NCBI GenBank assembly: GCA_003707065.3
Contig: PPXM03000001.1
Span: 62,001-126,000, forward strand
Reading direction: 5' to 3'
Source of the DNA: Trigonopsis variabilis
Lineage: Eukaryota > Ascomycota > Trigonopsidomycetes > Trigonopsidales > Trigonopsidaceae
Length of the DNA: 64,000 bases
Of this stretch, positions 9,887 to 20,687 are shown in pieces (the stretch's first letter is position 1; each line of letters starts with the position of its first letter). The notes under the pieces are model-generated. The model ran no database searches, was not told where the DNA came from, and saw only the letters and a list, made by a program, of their open reading frames with translations. The position numbers and the translations under genes are program-made.

Positions 9887-12800
9887 ATGTCTGCCAAAGA
9901 GAATAAACAGTCGCTCGCGGTTTTAACTCAGCTTTTTGAGAAACTTAAAGTATCTGAACCTGATCAGCGCGTTGAAGCGACTGAGGCTTTTGCTTCTTTT
10001 GTGAATGGCAATATCGAAGATGGTGCTATTCCTGTTTCTGCTTTTGAAAAGCTTCGCGCCGCGGTAAAGAACAAGAAAGATGCTACACATCAAGTTGCAG
10101 CTCTTGAGGCTGTTGGTGCTATCGCTGGCTGGAGAGATGGCGTTGCTCCTTCTATTGAACCTTTCTTGGTGTCTTTAACCAAAGATATCCTTCCTCTCGC
10201 ATCTGAGAGGAATTCTGAAGTGCGCGACAGAGCTGCTCCTGCTGCAGTTGCCATTGCTCGTGCCATTAACCCGAATGCTTTGAAGTTCATGCTTCCTTTC
10301 GTCGTTGAATCTGTTAAGTCTTTCAAATGGCAAGAGAAGATTGCTGCTCTTGAGGTGATCTGTGAATTTGCTAAAGTTGCCGCTGGCCAGATTTCCCTAA
10401 GAATGCCTGAACTTATCCCTGTCTTGTCGGAGGCCATGTGGGATACTAAGGCTGAAGTCAAGAAGACAGCTACTGAGACCATGACTAAAGTGACTGATAT
10501 CATCCAAAATAAGGATATCGAAAAGTTCATTCCTAAACTTATTGAATGTATTTCTACGCCTACTGAAGTCCCCGAGACTGTCCACCTCCTTGGTGCTACT
10601 ACTTTCGTTTCTGAAGTTACCCCGGGCACTCTCGCCATCATGGAACCTCTTCTTTCGCGTGGTCTCGCCGAACGAGATACTGCTATCAAACGTAAAGCTG
10701 CTGTTATTATTGATAACATGTGTAAGCTCGTTGAAGATCCTCAGATCGTTGCCCCTTTCTTACCTAAACTTCTCCCTGGTCTCAAAGCCAACTTTGAGAA
10801 CATGGCCGATCCTGAGGCCAGAGGTGTTACCCAACGTGCCTTGACTACCTTGAAACGTGTTGGTGATGTTCAGAACGATGTCATTCCTGAGGTCTCTACT
10901 GCCGGTGACACAGATGTTTGCCGTGCTACTCTTGATAGTATTCTCAAATCTCACGGAGTCAAAGTGGACAAGCAATACGACACTGCTCTAACTTACATTG
11001 CTGCTATCGCTGGTAACCTTGTCGACGAACGATCCACCGAGGCCATTGGCTGGATTGAATCTATTAACCCCATCCTAGTCAAGTTTACCAATGAGACCAA
11101 ATCAAAAGATATCGTCGACCAATTCCGAAAAGAATCTATTGCTAAGCTTCCAGCTTCTTCATATATCGAAGAGGAAGAAGAAGAGGGTGAAGACTTGTGT
11201 AACTGCGAGTTCACCCTTGCCTACGGTGCTAAAATCCTACTTAATCGAACAACTCTCCGTCTTAAACGAGGCCGCAGATATGGTCTCTGCGGTCCTAATG
11301 GCGCCGGAAAATCTACTCTTATGAGGGCTATTGCCAATGGTCAGGTGAAGGGCTTCCCTTCTCAGGAGGAATGCAAGACCGTTTATGTGGAACATGATAT
11401 CGATGGTACCCATGCGGATACTCCTGTCCTTGATTTCGTCTGCAACGATGAAGATATCAAACTTTCCAAGGACGAAGCGGCCAAAACTCTCAAAGAATTT
11501 GGTTTCTCTGATGAAATGATTAACATGCCTATTTCCTCGTTATCCGGTGGTTGGAAGATGAAATTAGCTTTGGCTCGTGCCGTCTTAAAGAAAGCCGATA
11601 TTCTTCTTTTAGATGAACCTACCAACCACTTGGATACAGTCAATGTCGCTTGGTTGGTTAACTATCTGAATACTTGCGGTATTACTTCCATCATCGTTTC
11701 TCACGACACCGCTTTCCTTGACAAAGTTGTTGAATACATTATCCATTATGAGCGATACAAGCTAAGAAAATACAAGGGTAATATGTCTGATTTCGTCAAG
11801 AAAGTTCCCACAGCCAAATCATACTTCGAATTGGGTGCATCTGAACTCGAATTTCAATTCCCCGAGCCGGGTTTCCTTGAAGGCGTTAAGACTAAACAAA
11901 AAGCCATTGTTAAAGTTTCCAATGTCACGTTCCAATACCCCGGGACGGACAAACCCCAGATTGTTGATGTCTCATTCCAGTGCTCTCTTTCGTCCCGTAT
12001 TGCTGTTATTGGACCCAATGGTGCCGGCAAATCTACTCTCATTAATGTCCTGACTGGTGAACTTCTACCTACAAAAGGTGAAGTTTACGTCCATGAGAAC
12101 TGTCGTATTGCTTATATCAAACAGCACGCCTTTGCTCATATTGATTCTCATCTTGATAAAACTCCTTCTGAATACATTCAATGGCGTTTCCAGACTGGTG
12201 AGGACCGTGAAACCATGGACAGGGCCAATCGTGTTATTACTGAATCAGATGAAGAAGCCATGAATCATATTTACAAGATTGACGGCACCCCTAGACGTGT
12301 CGTTGGTGTCCACTCTCGCCGAAAGTTCAAGAACTCTTATGAGTATGAGTGCTCCTTCGTCGTTGGTGAAAATATCGGTATGAAGAGCGAGCGATGGGTT
12401 CCTATGTTGTCTGCTGATAATGCTTGGATTCCCCGCTCCGAGCTTATCCAAACTCATTCTAAATTGGTTGCTGAGGTTGATATGAAGGAAGCTCTTGCAT
12501 CAGGTCAATTCCGACCTCTTACTCGTAAAGAAATTGAAGCACATTGTGCAATGCTTGGCCTTGATGCTGAATTGGTTTCTCACTCGAGAATTCGAGGTTT
12601 GTCTGGTGGTCAGAAAGTCAAGTTGGTCTTAGCTGCTTGCACTTGGCAACGGCCTCACCTTATTGTTTTGGATGAACCTACCAATTATCTTGACCGAGAC
12701 TCCCTCGGTGCTTTGTCCAAAGCTCTTAAGGCCTTCGAGGGCGGTGTTGTCATTATTACTCATTCTGCTGAGTTCACGAAAGATTTGACTGAGGAAGTCT

Positions 12801-13045
12801 GGGCTGTCTTAGACGGTCGCATGACACCCTCTGGTCACAATTGGGTTCAAGGACAAGGCTCAGGTCCTCGACTTGCTCAAAACGATGATGAGGAAGACAA
12901 GTTCGACGCTATGGGCAATAAAATTGAGACTAAAAAGAAGGCTAAAAAATTATCAGCTGCGGAACTGCGCAAAAAGAAAAAGGAGCGCATGGCCAAGAAG
13001 AAGAAGTTGGGCGATGCATATGTGTCTTCTGACGAAGAGTTTTAG
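9887..13045 (+). CDS. TEF3: Translation elongation factor 3, ABC-F ATPase
   Basis: Fungal-specific ribosome-bound ATPase needed for E-site tRNA release in each elongation cycle. Uninterrupted 1052-residue frame, against 1044 in budding yeast. N-terminal HEAT repeats span roughly residues 5-320 and a four-helix region follows. The first ABC domain has GPNGAGKST at 469-477, a signature SLSGGWK and [11 protein letters not shown]. The second ABC domain has GPNGAGKST near 709, a chromodomain-like insertion around 800-875 ([20 protein letters not shown]), LSGGQKVK near 905 and [10 protein letters not shown]. The C-terminus is the usual lysine-rich ribosome-binding tail followed by an acidic end. 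The second ABC site has Tyr where the first has His after DEPTN, as is normal in the family. The lack of introns fits a highly expressed gene. Confidence 0.98.
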   Translation: MSAKENKQSLAVLTQLFEKLKVSEPDQRVEATEAFASFVNGNIEDGAIPVSAFEKLRAAVKNKKDATHQVAALEAVGAIAGWRDGVAPSIEPFLVSLTKDILPLASERNSEVRDRAAPAAVAIARAINPNALKFMLPFVVESVKSFKWQEKIAALEVICEFAKVAAGQISLRMPELIPVLSEAMWDTKAEVKKTATETMTKVTDIIQNKDIEKFIPKLIECISTPTEVPETVHLLGATTFVSEVTPGTLAIMEPLLSRGLAERDTAIKRKAAVIIDNMCKLVEDPQIVAPFLPKLLPGLKANFENMADPEARGVTQRALTTLKRVGDVQNDVIPEVSTAGDTDVCRATLDSILKSHGVKVDKQYDTALTYIAAIAGNLVDERSTEAIGWIESINPILVKFTNETKSKDIVDQFRKESIAKLPASSYIEEEEEEGEDLCNCEFTLAYGAKILLNRTTLRLKRGRRYGLCGPNGAGKSTLMRAIANGQVKGFPSQEECKTVYVEHDIDGTHADTPVLDFVCNDEDIKLSKDEAAKTLKEFGFSDEMINMPISSLSGGWKMKLALARAVLKKADILLLDEPTNHLDTVNVAWLVNYLNTCGITSIIVSHDTAFLDKVVEYIIHYERYKLRKYKGNMSDFVKKVPTAKSYFELGASELEFQFPEPGFLEGVKTKQKAIVKVSNVTFQYPGTDKPQIVDVSFQCSLSSRIAVIGPNGAGKSTLINVLTGELLPTKGEVYVHENCRIAYIKQHAFAHIDSHLDKTPSEYIQWRFQTGEDRETMDRANRVITESDEEAMNHIYKIDGTPRRVVGVHSRRKFKNSYEYECSFVVGENIGMKSERWVPMLSADNAWIPRSELIQTHSKLVAEVDMKEALASGQFRPLTRKEIEAHCAMLGLDAELVSHSRIRGLSGGQKVKLVLAACTWQRPHLIVLDEPTNYLDRDSLGALSKALKAFEGGVVIITHSAEFTKDLTEEVWAVLDGRMTPSGHNWVQGQGSGPRLAQNDDEEDKFDAMGNKIETKKKAKKLSAAELRKKKKERMAKKKKLGDAYVSSDEEF

Positions 13046-13142
13046 GCTGTGTAAAATTGTTTTAGAGATTTAGATGCGCTTGGTAGAATCTACGTCGTAT
13101 ATATGGAGGATAAAACTCTAAACGATTATTTGCATGTTTAGT

Positions 13143-13765
13143 TTATGCCGTTCTCTTTATTAGATGGAGTCCACTAGCAGTTTCCACGATGTCGCTCATT
13201 TCACCAGGGTGGAGGGCGAAGGCAGCTGTTTCAAACTCTTTTTGCATTTCGTTTGGTCCAAAAAAACCCCTAGTCAAGTTAGAGTGTAATCATATTCAAG
13301 CTACTAACAAATCCCCGCCTCGTCTCGCACTTGAACAGTCACTTTCTGTCATAGCCAACTGCTCGAGAGTTACTTTATGAGATAAAATATCTTGCTGATG
13401 CTTTTGCAAAATAGCACGAGCTTCTTCTTTAGAGCGAATGATACTGTTTTCTTTCCAAGAGGACGGTCTTCTAGAGTCTCGGTGCTTCACCAGAAGGTGA
13501 CTCGCTCGGACTTTATTAGCAGAGGCAGCGGCTCTAGAAGCTGCACTGGAGGCCTCTTCAGCTACTCGTGAGTGATACTGAGCCATAAAGACTTTGAGTT
13601 TCTCAGAATCGGTTCCTTCTGGTGGGTCCCATATAGAGACTCCAGTCGACGGCTGAAAGTAATATGGAAGATTCTTTGATCTGGATTGACGAATTTCCCA
13701 GCCTAGGGGTAAACCTGTTTCGACCTAGAAGTCATTAGTTCTGAGTATGAGTTAGGTGTTACCAT
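13143..13765 (-). CDS. ESS1: Ess1/Pin1 phospho-Ser/Thr-Pro cis-trans isomerase
   Basis: Parvulin that isomerises pSer-Pro bonds, notably in the RNA polymerase II CTD. Exons in coding order: 13763-13765, 13309-13724 and 13143-13269, with introns of 38 and 39 nt; 181 residues. The first exon is the ATG alone. The next starts VETGLPLGWEIR and contains the full WW domain (Trp10, Trp33, PP at 35-36). An alanine-rich linker follows, then the PPIase domain with SHLLVKHRDSRRPSSW (catalytic His and the phosphate-binding Arg pair), the catalytic Cys in ESDCSSARRGGDLGFFG, and GLHLI near the end. The final splice restores GGDLGFFG exactly. The linker is somewhat longer than in Pin1. The gene converges with EF3, 97 nt apart. 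Confidence 0.93.
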
Positions 13766-14340
13766 TTTTGCTATCTATAAGCAAAAGAGAGAGCTCGAGT
13801 TGTGTTGAACAAGTAGAGTAGCAAGGAAGAACAAAACGGCCTGTATATCTTAAAGTAATGCCACGGGCCATAATGTGCTACGACATACGAACTTTTAAAG
13901 ATAACTATATGGCATCAACTGAAGACAGTGAGTAGTCCGCAAAGCTTGTGAACTCCCAGTATTATAATGTATGGTATGCAGAGCGATGCGAAGCTATTGA
14001 GCCACGAGTTATGGAGTTTACAGCTCCAGATTAAAGCATCAAGTTTCTTCAGTTCATGCGAAAACTGTTGATTACTTCTTGGCGAACTGAAATTAGCATA
14101 ACGATGAATAGAAAAAGAAATGAACAGACGCGTACTTGTAATGCTTTCCTCAAATTCGCAACGCCATACTGTCCTTGACAGTGACAACTAATTATCTTTG
14201 TTTACATCATTTCCTGTGCGAGTCTGATCGAGTCATATGATAACTGTTATATCTGGTGATAGGTTATATAGTCTATTTTTTTCGGCCTTTTGTTCATAAG
14301 GACATATTCTAAGCCACACTTGGGAAAGTGATTCCAAGAG
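13766..14340. other. Divergent intergenic region, ESS1 and the SulP transporter
   Basis: Spacer between divergent genes. A minus-strand open frame of 90 codons (13915-14187) is present, but I recognise no domain in it and treat it as chance. No RNA gene or repeat was seen. Confidence 0.4.
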
Positions 14341-16485
14341 ATGTCGACTTCTTCGCAGAGAACGAGATTAAATTCTCAGAGCTATAGAGATTATGAGACC
14401 TTACATCATTCGGAGTCTTCGTCTAGCTTGAAGATCGATGACCGCGGTGGAACTCCGATTCTTCCTCCTCCAAAGGAGGGTGTCGCAATAAAAGGAAACG
14501 ACGATTCTATCTCGTCGAATAAAAGAGGGAAGGTTTCTTTGACTTCCTCCGTGAGATCTGAAAACGGACAGGATGTGAAAATCTCTCCTGCGGGGTATTG
14601 GTCGTACTATGTTCCCGCTTTATCATGGATTCCTTCATATTCAAGGCATTACCTGTGGGGTGATGTCGTTGCCGGCTTATCCATTGCTTCTTTCCAGATC
14701 CCCTTGAGCCTTTCTTATGCGAGCTCCTTAGCTCATGTGGACCCTGTCCATGGTCTGTACGCTTTCGCCCTTTCTCCACTGATGTACAGCATCTTAGGGT
14801 CGGTCCCACAAATGATTGTTGGGCCTGAAGCTGCTGTCTCTCTTGTTGTTGGAAAAGCTGTCCGACCTTATCTTGATCCTCGCGGAAAAGACCCTAACCA
14901 TGAAGCTGCAGCTGTCGTCGGGATCATAACAGGATTATCGGGTGCAATTCTTCTATTAGCTGGAATCCTTCGTTTAGGTTTCCTCGACGCCGTCCTTTCT
15001 AGAGCATTTATGAGAGGTTTCATTTCGTCAGTAGGAGCAGTCATTATAATTGATGAACTTATACCTTGTATGGGACTCACAGAAAGGGCTTCTTATCATA
15101 GAGCAAATTTAGGTACAGCTGTCCATAAGCTGACCTTCTTGATTGACCATATTACCGATCTTCACATTCCCAGCACCGTGTTGTCAGTGTCAGCCCTGTC
15201 AACATTAACCTTATCTCGAATATTAAAGAGCAAATTTGTTGCTAAATACCACTGGCTTATGTATATTCCCGAGACTCTCATTACCGTTGCTCTTGCTACT
15301 GTCTTGTCTTCCGCCTGTGATCTACAGGCGAAAGGTGTTGACGTCTTAGGGCCCATCAAAGCAGGTACGATAAAATGGTCCTTTCCTCTAAATCTTACCA
15401 CTCTGCCTCAAGTAAAAGCTTCTATGGTTTCAGCCTTCACTGTTACTATACTCGGATTTTTTGAATCTACGCTGGCTGCAAAATCTCTGGGAAGTCAATT
15501 GGACTTCAATAATTCGAGTAATAGAGAGCTCGTTGCGCTGGGTGCTTCAAACTTGTTAGGTAGCCTCACCTGTGCTTTACCTGTTTTTGGTGGATACGGG
15601 CGAAGTAAAATGAACGTCGCCGCTGGAGCGAAGACGCAGATGGCTTCAGTAATGGTCTCTATTTCAACTGTGATCTTTATGTTTGCTCTTTTACCCGTGA
15701 TGACGCCTCTTCCAAAGTGTGTTTTAGGAGCAATTATTCTAGTCGTTGGCTTCCTTCTCCTTGAAGAGCTCCCGAGTGATTTCATGTTCTATTGGCGCAT
15801 TGGTGGGTATATGGAAATAACTATCCTTCTCCTCATGGTTATTATCACTGTCTTCTGGTCGCTTCAGATCGGAGTGGCGATTGGTATCGGGATCTCTGTC
15901 TGTCAGGTCATTCATCATGCTACCAGACCCAGAATTCAAATTCTTGGCAAAGATGCTAAGGGAGATTTTGTGAATGCTGACGAATTGGATACCGAAGGTC
16001 GAGTAAAAGCTATTGCAGATCAGGATTGTCTTATAATCAAAATTCCTGAGCCATTAACTTTTGCAAATACTGGTGAGCTCCGTAACAGGTTGAGAAGATT
16101 GGAGCGTTATGGATCAATGAAAGTTCATCCTTCTGTTCCTCCTTTGAGACCGGACGCCTGGAATCGCAATATCGTGATTGATTTACATGGCATGACCAAA
16201 TGCGATCCAAGTGCTGTGCAAATTCTTTGGGAACTGATTGAAAGATATACCATGCAAGGTACAAACGTGTTTATTTCTCGAATGCCGACTTCAAAAAGGA
16301 TACGTGATATGTTTAAATTCTCGGGGATCTCTAGACTTGTGACACATGAGAATCAGACCTATTTTTCGAGCATTAGGGATGCTCTAAATGCGGTGGATGA
16401 GTTAGAGCGACGAGGTCAACGGCAACGCGTCCGAAACCCAGTCGTACGGATGTCCGAAGACATAGAAGGGGACTATTTCTTCTGA
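14341..16485 (+). CDS. SulP-family anion transporter with STAS domain
   Basis: Single-exon 714-residue protein of the SLC26/SulP family. A polar Ser-rich N-terminus (about 80 residues) precedes the entry motif YYVPALSWIPSY. About 12 hydrophobic segments lie between residues 95 and 530, including the family core QIPLSLSYASSLAHVDPVHGLY and MIVGPEAAVSLVVG. A cytosolic STAS domain occupies roughly 550-690 (NIVIDLHGMTKCDPSAVQILWELI). The family carries sulfate and other anions. This divergent fungal subtype is not obviously Sul1/Sul2, and some such members are vacuolar with uncertain substrates, so I do not assign sulfate. It converges with the aminopeptidase gene, 75 nt apart. Confidence 0.85.
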   Translation: MSTSSQRTRLNSQSYRDYETLHHSESSSSLKIDDRGGTPILPPPKEGVAIKGNDDSISSNKRGKVSLTSSVRSENGQDVKISPAGYWSYYVPALSWIPSYSRHYLWGDVVAGLSIASFQIPLSLSYASSLAHVDPVHGLYAFALSPLMYSILGSVPQMIVGPEAAVSLVVGKAVRPYLDPRGKDPNHEAAAVVGIITGLSGAILLLAGILRLGFLDAVLSRAFMRGFISSVGAVIIIDELIPCMGLTERASYHRANLGTAVHKLTFLIDHITDLHIPSTVLSVSALSTLTLSRILKSKFVAKYHWLMYIPETLITVALATVLSSACDLQAKGVDVLGPIKAGTIKWSFPLNLTTLPQVKASMVSAFTVTILGFFESTLAAKSLGSQLDFNNSSNRELVALGASNLLGSLTCALPVFGGYGRSKMNVAAGAKTQMASVMVSISTVIFMFALLPVMTPLPKCVLGAIILVVGFLLLEELPSDFMFYWRIGGYMEITILLLMVIITVFWSLQIGVAIGIGISVCQVIHHATRPRIQILGKDAKGDFVNADELDTEGRVKAIADQDCLIIKIPEPLTFANTGELRNRLRRLERYGSMKVHPSVPPLRPDAWNRNIVIDLHGMTKCDPSAVQILWELIERYTMQGTNVFISRMPTSKRIRDMFKFSGISRLVTHENQTYFSSIRDALNAVDELERRGQRQRVRNPVVRMSEDIEGDYFF

Positions 16486-16560
16486 AAACGACTTACAGTT
16501 GTTGTTTTGTTATGTGATATTGTTCATATAAGATTGATATTTAGGACGTACTGAACTTTA

Positions 16561-17988
16561 CTAGAACAGCCTTCTTGGCTCTCGGTGAATGGCTTGTAAG
16601 ACAAGCTTAGATATCTCATCAGGATCCGAAGTGACATGAGTAAACTTTTCAAAGCCCTCGCTTGTTACTAAGATGTCATCCTCGATTCGCACTCCTCCAA
16701 CAGGCATATATTTCTTGACCACTGACCAGTCAACATAACTAGAAAGCTCTTCGCTTTCCTGAATAGGCTGAAGTAGGTATTTGTTGAAATAACAGCCAGG
16801 CTCAACAGTAATATACATTCCTGCTTGTAATGTTCGGCGTATTCGAAGATATTTAAATAAGGGGTCTTCATCGTCATAATTGGGCTCTCCGCCGACGTCA
16901 TGAGTATCTAGGCCTAGACAATGTCCCAGCCCATGAGGATAGAATGCCGTGGAGATCCTCGATTTCATTAAGCGATCTTTTAAACTTACCTCGGTATTCA
17001 CAAAAGACAGGCCGCTCTCCTTAAAGATACCAAGAGTGAGGAACCGATCAATAAGAACTTTGTGAGTGCGTTCGTGAACATACTCCCAGTGAACTCCGTG
17101 TTTGATGACTTCAAAAGCAGTATTCTGCATCATCTGGACAGTACTATATATGTCCAGGGCTTCGGGGGTCCATTTACCATTAATTGGAAAGGTTCTCGTA
17201 ACATCAGCAGCATAGTTGCTCCATTCAGCTCCAGCATCCAAAAGAACTAATTGCTTACGATCAAGAGGCTGATCGTTCCGAATATAATGCAGAGTTGAGC
17301 ATGCTGTACCAGAACAGCAAATAGGATCATAAGCTTGAGTTTTCGATCCTTCCCTCATACAGTGGTATATAAACTCAGCATGCACATGTGCTTCCGACGA
17401 TTCTATCGCCATGTTGCTTAAAACTGCGACATGGGCCTTATCGGTGATTTCTGAAGCTTTTCTCAGTAAAGAAAGCTCATGTGAGTCTTTGATCAACCTG
17501 CTTTCATCTATAGCCTTGATCAGCCATTTATCGGTCACCTGTGTCAATCCTATGACATCTTCATTTAAGTACTTGAATGCCTTGTCCAAAACATGGACTT
17601 TCTTACCCATATCAGTTGATTCTTTAACGTTCTTAAAAAGATCAATGGAATACTTTACTTCATCAACATCGTATTTAGCTAAGGCCTCTGAGATAGATAT
17701 AGGTGGTCCACTCCACATGATATCATCCTTGTCAACTGGAGGAAGATACAAGGTCACCTTTCCATTCCAATCAAAAGTGACATGAGCGTTACTTATATCA
17801 GCTCCAGTCACATAATAGAAGTATCGATTCTGTCGGAAAATTGGTGATTGATCACTGTAAGGAAACAGCTCAGACCCTTGCGCTGCGAGATAGCAGAGGC
17901 CTGAAGGAGCCGAATGGCTGTTCAAGAGGCGCAGGATGCTTTTAACATGTTCTCTAGCGGGGTATTTTCCTCTCTGGATCCGTGTCAT
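16561..17988 (-). CDS. Xaa-Pro aminopeptidase (peptidase family M24B)
   Basis: Dinuclear-metal aminopeptidase removing N-terminal residues before proline. One exon, 475 residues. An N-terminal AMP_N domain (residues about 5-140) has FRQNRYFYYVTG. The pita-bread catalytic domain has all five metal ligands in context: the Asp pair in LLDAGAEWSNYAADVTRTFP, the His in GLGHCLGLDTHDVGG, a Glu in VEPGCYF and a Glu in GVRIEDDILVT. It resembles fungal PepP-type enzymes and yeast YFR006W. No mitochondrial presequence is evident from this start, which argues against an Icp55 role. The start at 17988 gives a normal-length protein. Confidence 0.9.
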   Translation of the reverse strand: MTRIQRGKYPAREHVKSILRLLNSHSAPSGLCYLAAQGSELFPYSDQSPIFRQNRYFYYVTGADISNAHVTFDWNGKVTLYLPPVDKDDIMWSGPPISISEALAKYDVDEVKYSIDLFKNVKESTDMGKKVHVLDKAFKYLNEDVIGLTQVTDKWLIKAIDESRLIKDSHELSLLRKASEITDKAHVAVLSNMAIESSEAHVHAEFIYHCMREGSKTQAYDPICCSGTACSTLHYIRNDQPLDRKQLVLLDAGAEWSNYAADVTRTFPINGKWTPEALDIYSTVQMMQNTAFEVIKHGVHWEYVHERTHKVLIDRFLTLGIFKESGLSFVNTEVSLKDRLMKSRISTAFYPHGLGHCLGLDTHDVGGEPNYDDEDPLFKYLRIRRTLQAGMYITVEPGCYFNKYLLQPIQESEELSSYVDWSVVKKYMPVGGVRIEDDILVTSEGFEKFTHVTSDPDEISKLVLQAIHREPRRLF

Positions 17989-18283
17989 AAGGGGCTTGAT
18001 GCTCTTTTCGCTAGATTGAGCTTTAGGTCTGGTCCTATCGCTACCTTCGTATCTGCGAGAGTGCTAGCGTGTATCAGATTACAGCATATCACTCAGGCGC
18101 AAAGAACTTTTTAAGAGATCTAATGATTAATTCTCTATCAAGACAAGTGAATTTTAAACACCGTTGTATTAGCTACGTCCTTATACCGACTATTTCTTTA
18201 TTTGGAACATTGGAAGTAAAAAGAAGAAGACCAACAATCTATATATAGTATCCTCGACTACTCTTGTATGTAATGCATGGCAC

Positions 18284-20501
18284 CTAATCCATTTCCACAT
18301 CACCATCTTTATCAGTAGCATCCCCATTTTGCTCGTTCTTCTTTGCCTCGGCTTGCTCTCGGGTAGCTCGCTCAGCGGCCATCTTCTCAGCCATGCGCGT
18401 TTGTTCCGCAGCGATGGTCGCTTGACGCTTTGCTTCTCGCTCCTCTTCCAACTTCGTCAAATATCGCCCTCGAATCAAGTTACCGAGAGCTTGCAGTTCC
18501 TCTAGTTTCGCAATATATTGTGCCTTTGAGGCGTCCTCGCCCTCATCATAGAGCCATTCCTCAGCAGCATTAAGCTTGGCATTCAAAGTAGCCTTTTCAT
18601 CATCTGAAGCAAAAGGAGCATAGACATCATCAAGTTTAGCGCGAGTTTCGTAGATATATTCCTCAAGTGCATTCTTGCGTTCCTCAGTGTCAGCAATAAG
18701 CTTGTCGTCAATATACATCTGGTTTTCTTTCTCAATATAATCATTCTTAGCTGAGCTATCAAGAGAACTAGATGCATGAACGACGTTGATATCGTATTTC
18801 TTGATCCATTTCTTAACGGTCCTCTTCTTGGGCTCCTCACCTTCAGCCAAGGATTGACCTTCCGCAAGAGGAACAACTTCCTCAACACTTTCCTCATCCG
18901 CAGCATAAGCACTCTCAATAGTGCAAAGACCAGATGAATCTATGCGAAGCTTAATCTTAATCGCGGAACTATCCCCAGAAGATGACCGCTTGATACCCTT
19001 AAGAGACCATTTCCCGATCCAAGGAGAAGTAATACCTGGAAGTTCGGAAGGATTTGTATAGCGAGCCTCGATGTCAAAATCCTCTGAGCGGAACAGAGTA
19101 ATTACTTTGGTAGAGGGGACAACATTACCCTTAGGGAAGACTTCCATTTCATTAACGTCCTCATCCTCGACTTGGACCCACGAAAAGGTGATTGAGTAAT
19201 TATTAATATCTTCATATTTGAAAGGACGAACTCGTACTGTGGGCGACAAAGATGCAGCAACAAAAGCAGCACCTCTAGCAATAGCCTCATCCTGGTTAAG
19301 CGTAAAAGAGAGGGACTTCCCAAAATATTTAGCAAGAGTCTCTTTAACGACAGGCACACGAGAAGAACCGCCAACAACTTCTATAAAATCCACCTCATCC
19401 TTTGATAAGCCAGCTTGAGCTAGAGCTACATCAATTGGTTTATCTAATCTAGCAGTGAATTCGCTAATGAGTTCCTCGAGTTCATTTCTGTCCAGTTTGC
19501 CTGAGACGTCAACATCATTCATAACGGACTCGATAGAAATGGGAGCAGTATTATTCGCAGAAAGTATCTTCTTTAGCCGTTCAACTTGAGTGAGAACTCG
19601 CTGATACGCTTTCAAGTTGGTCGTAACATCAATATGGTATTTTTCCTTAAAGATCTTCGCAAAATGCATTGTTAAGATGTAATCGATATCACGACCACCG
19701 AAATGTCTATCATAGCCAACGCCCAAGACCTTGAGTTGTCCTTTCACAAAGGACACGACAGACACATTGTAAGATGAATGGCCAACATCGACGAAAACTA
19801 CCCTTCGTGGTTTATCCTCAGGTAAATCTGTTTTAAAAACACCATAACCGATAGCAGCAGCAGTGGTCTCGTTTACTATTCTAACGGGATTCAATCCCGC
19901 AATGTGGCTAGCGTCGATCAACGCCCGTCGCTGCACATCAGTATACCAACCGGGAACTGTAATGACAACGTCCGAGACTGGAGCCTTAGTCTCAGTAGTC
20001 GTAGTAGCCTTGATCTTAGACAGATACATTCCAACTAGTTGAGTAGCGGTGAAAACATGTTCCGATCCCTTATATCGAACTTTTACACCAACTTGTCCAT
20101 GCACATCAACAAGGTCAGCAGCTAAAAATTTCTTCTCGTAGCCGACATCAGGGTCAGAAAAGGATCGACCAAGCAGCCTCTTCAAGGAGCCAAGGGTATT
20201 CTTCATATTGGTGATTTCTTGAGTCTTCGCAGCTTCACCAAGGAAACGATTCTTGATACCGAATCCAACTAAAGATCTGCCATTAATGACGAGAGCTAAA
20301 GATGAATATACTTACGGAGTAGCACGGTTTGAGACCTCATTCACAATGACATCAATACCACGATTTCTCGCAACCTGTTAAGTCAGTATGGTTCTTAAAC
20401 GATATTTTAGGGCCGCTATTGTTGGGGGAGACAAGCCTTAGTGAACTTACAGCAACCGTAGTTTTAGCATTTCCAAAATCAATTCCAACGGGAACACTCA
20501 T
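18284..20501 (-). CDS. SSE1: Hsp110 co-chaperone, Sse1/Pss1 family
   Basis: Cytosolic Hsp70-like nucleotide exchange factor for Hsp70. Exons in coding order: 20451-20501, 20316-20374 and 18284-20276, with introns of 76 and 39 nt; 700 residues against 693 in yeast Sse1. The N-terminus MSVPVGIDFGNAKTTVAVAR has the Hsp110 form of the phosphate loop (GNAKTTV, not the GTTYS of Hsp70). VNETTAAAIGYG and VEVVGGSSRVP follow. The substrate-binding part has an extended acidic loop (near DEESVEEVV) typical of Hsp110. The C-terminus is a coiled helical lid ending in an acidic DGDVEMD rather than EEVD. Both introns lie within the first 40 codons. It is tandem with the GYF gene, whose stop is 186 nt upstream of this ATG. 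Confidence 0.95.
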
Positions 20502-20687
20502 TCTGTTTTCTTGGAGGGTATGGAAAATTTGCGGATTTTATATGGCCTAGCAACAGTGGCTTCCATGGTCTTCCATCAGCTGACCCAGCCGTGACTACAG
20601 ATCATCTGTTACAAACTATACAAAAAAATCGTACGTCACTTCCGCCTTTTAAAACCATGAGTACATGACACTATTCATATAACAAGA

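Noticed and set aside
13915-14187. 90-codon minus-strand open frame between ESS1 and the SulP gene
   Set aside because: No domain, no helix or motif pattern of a known family, and it overlaps the divergent promoter region.
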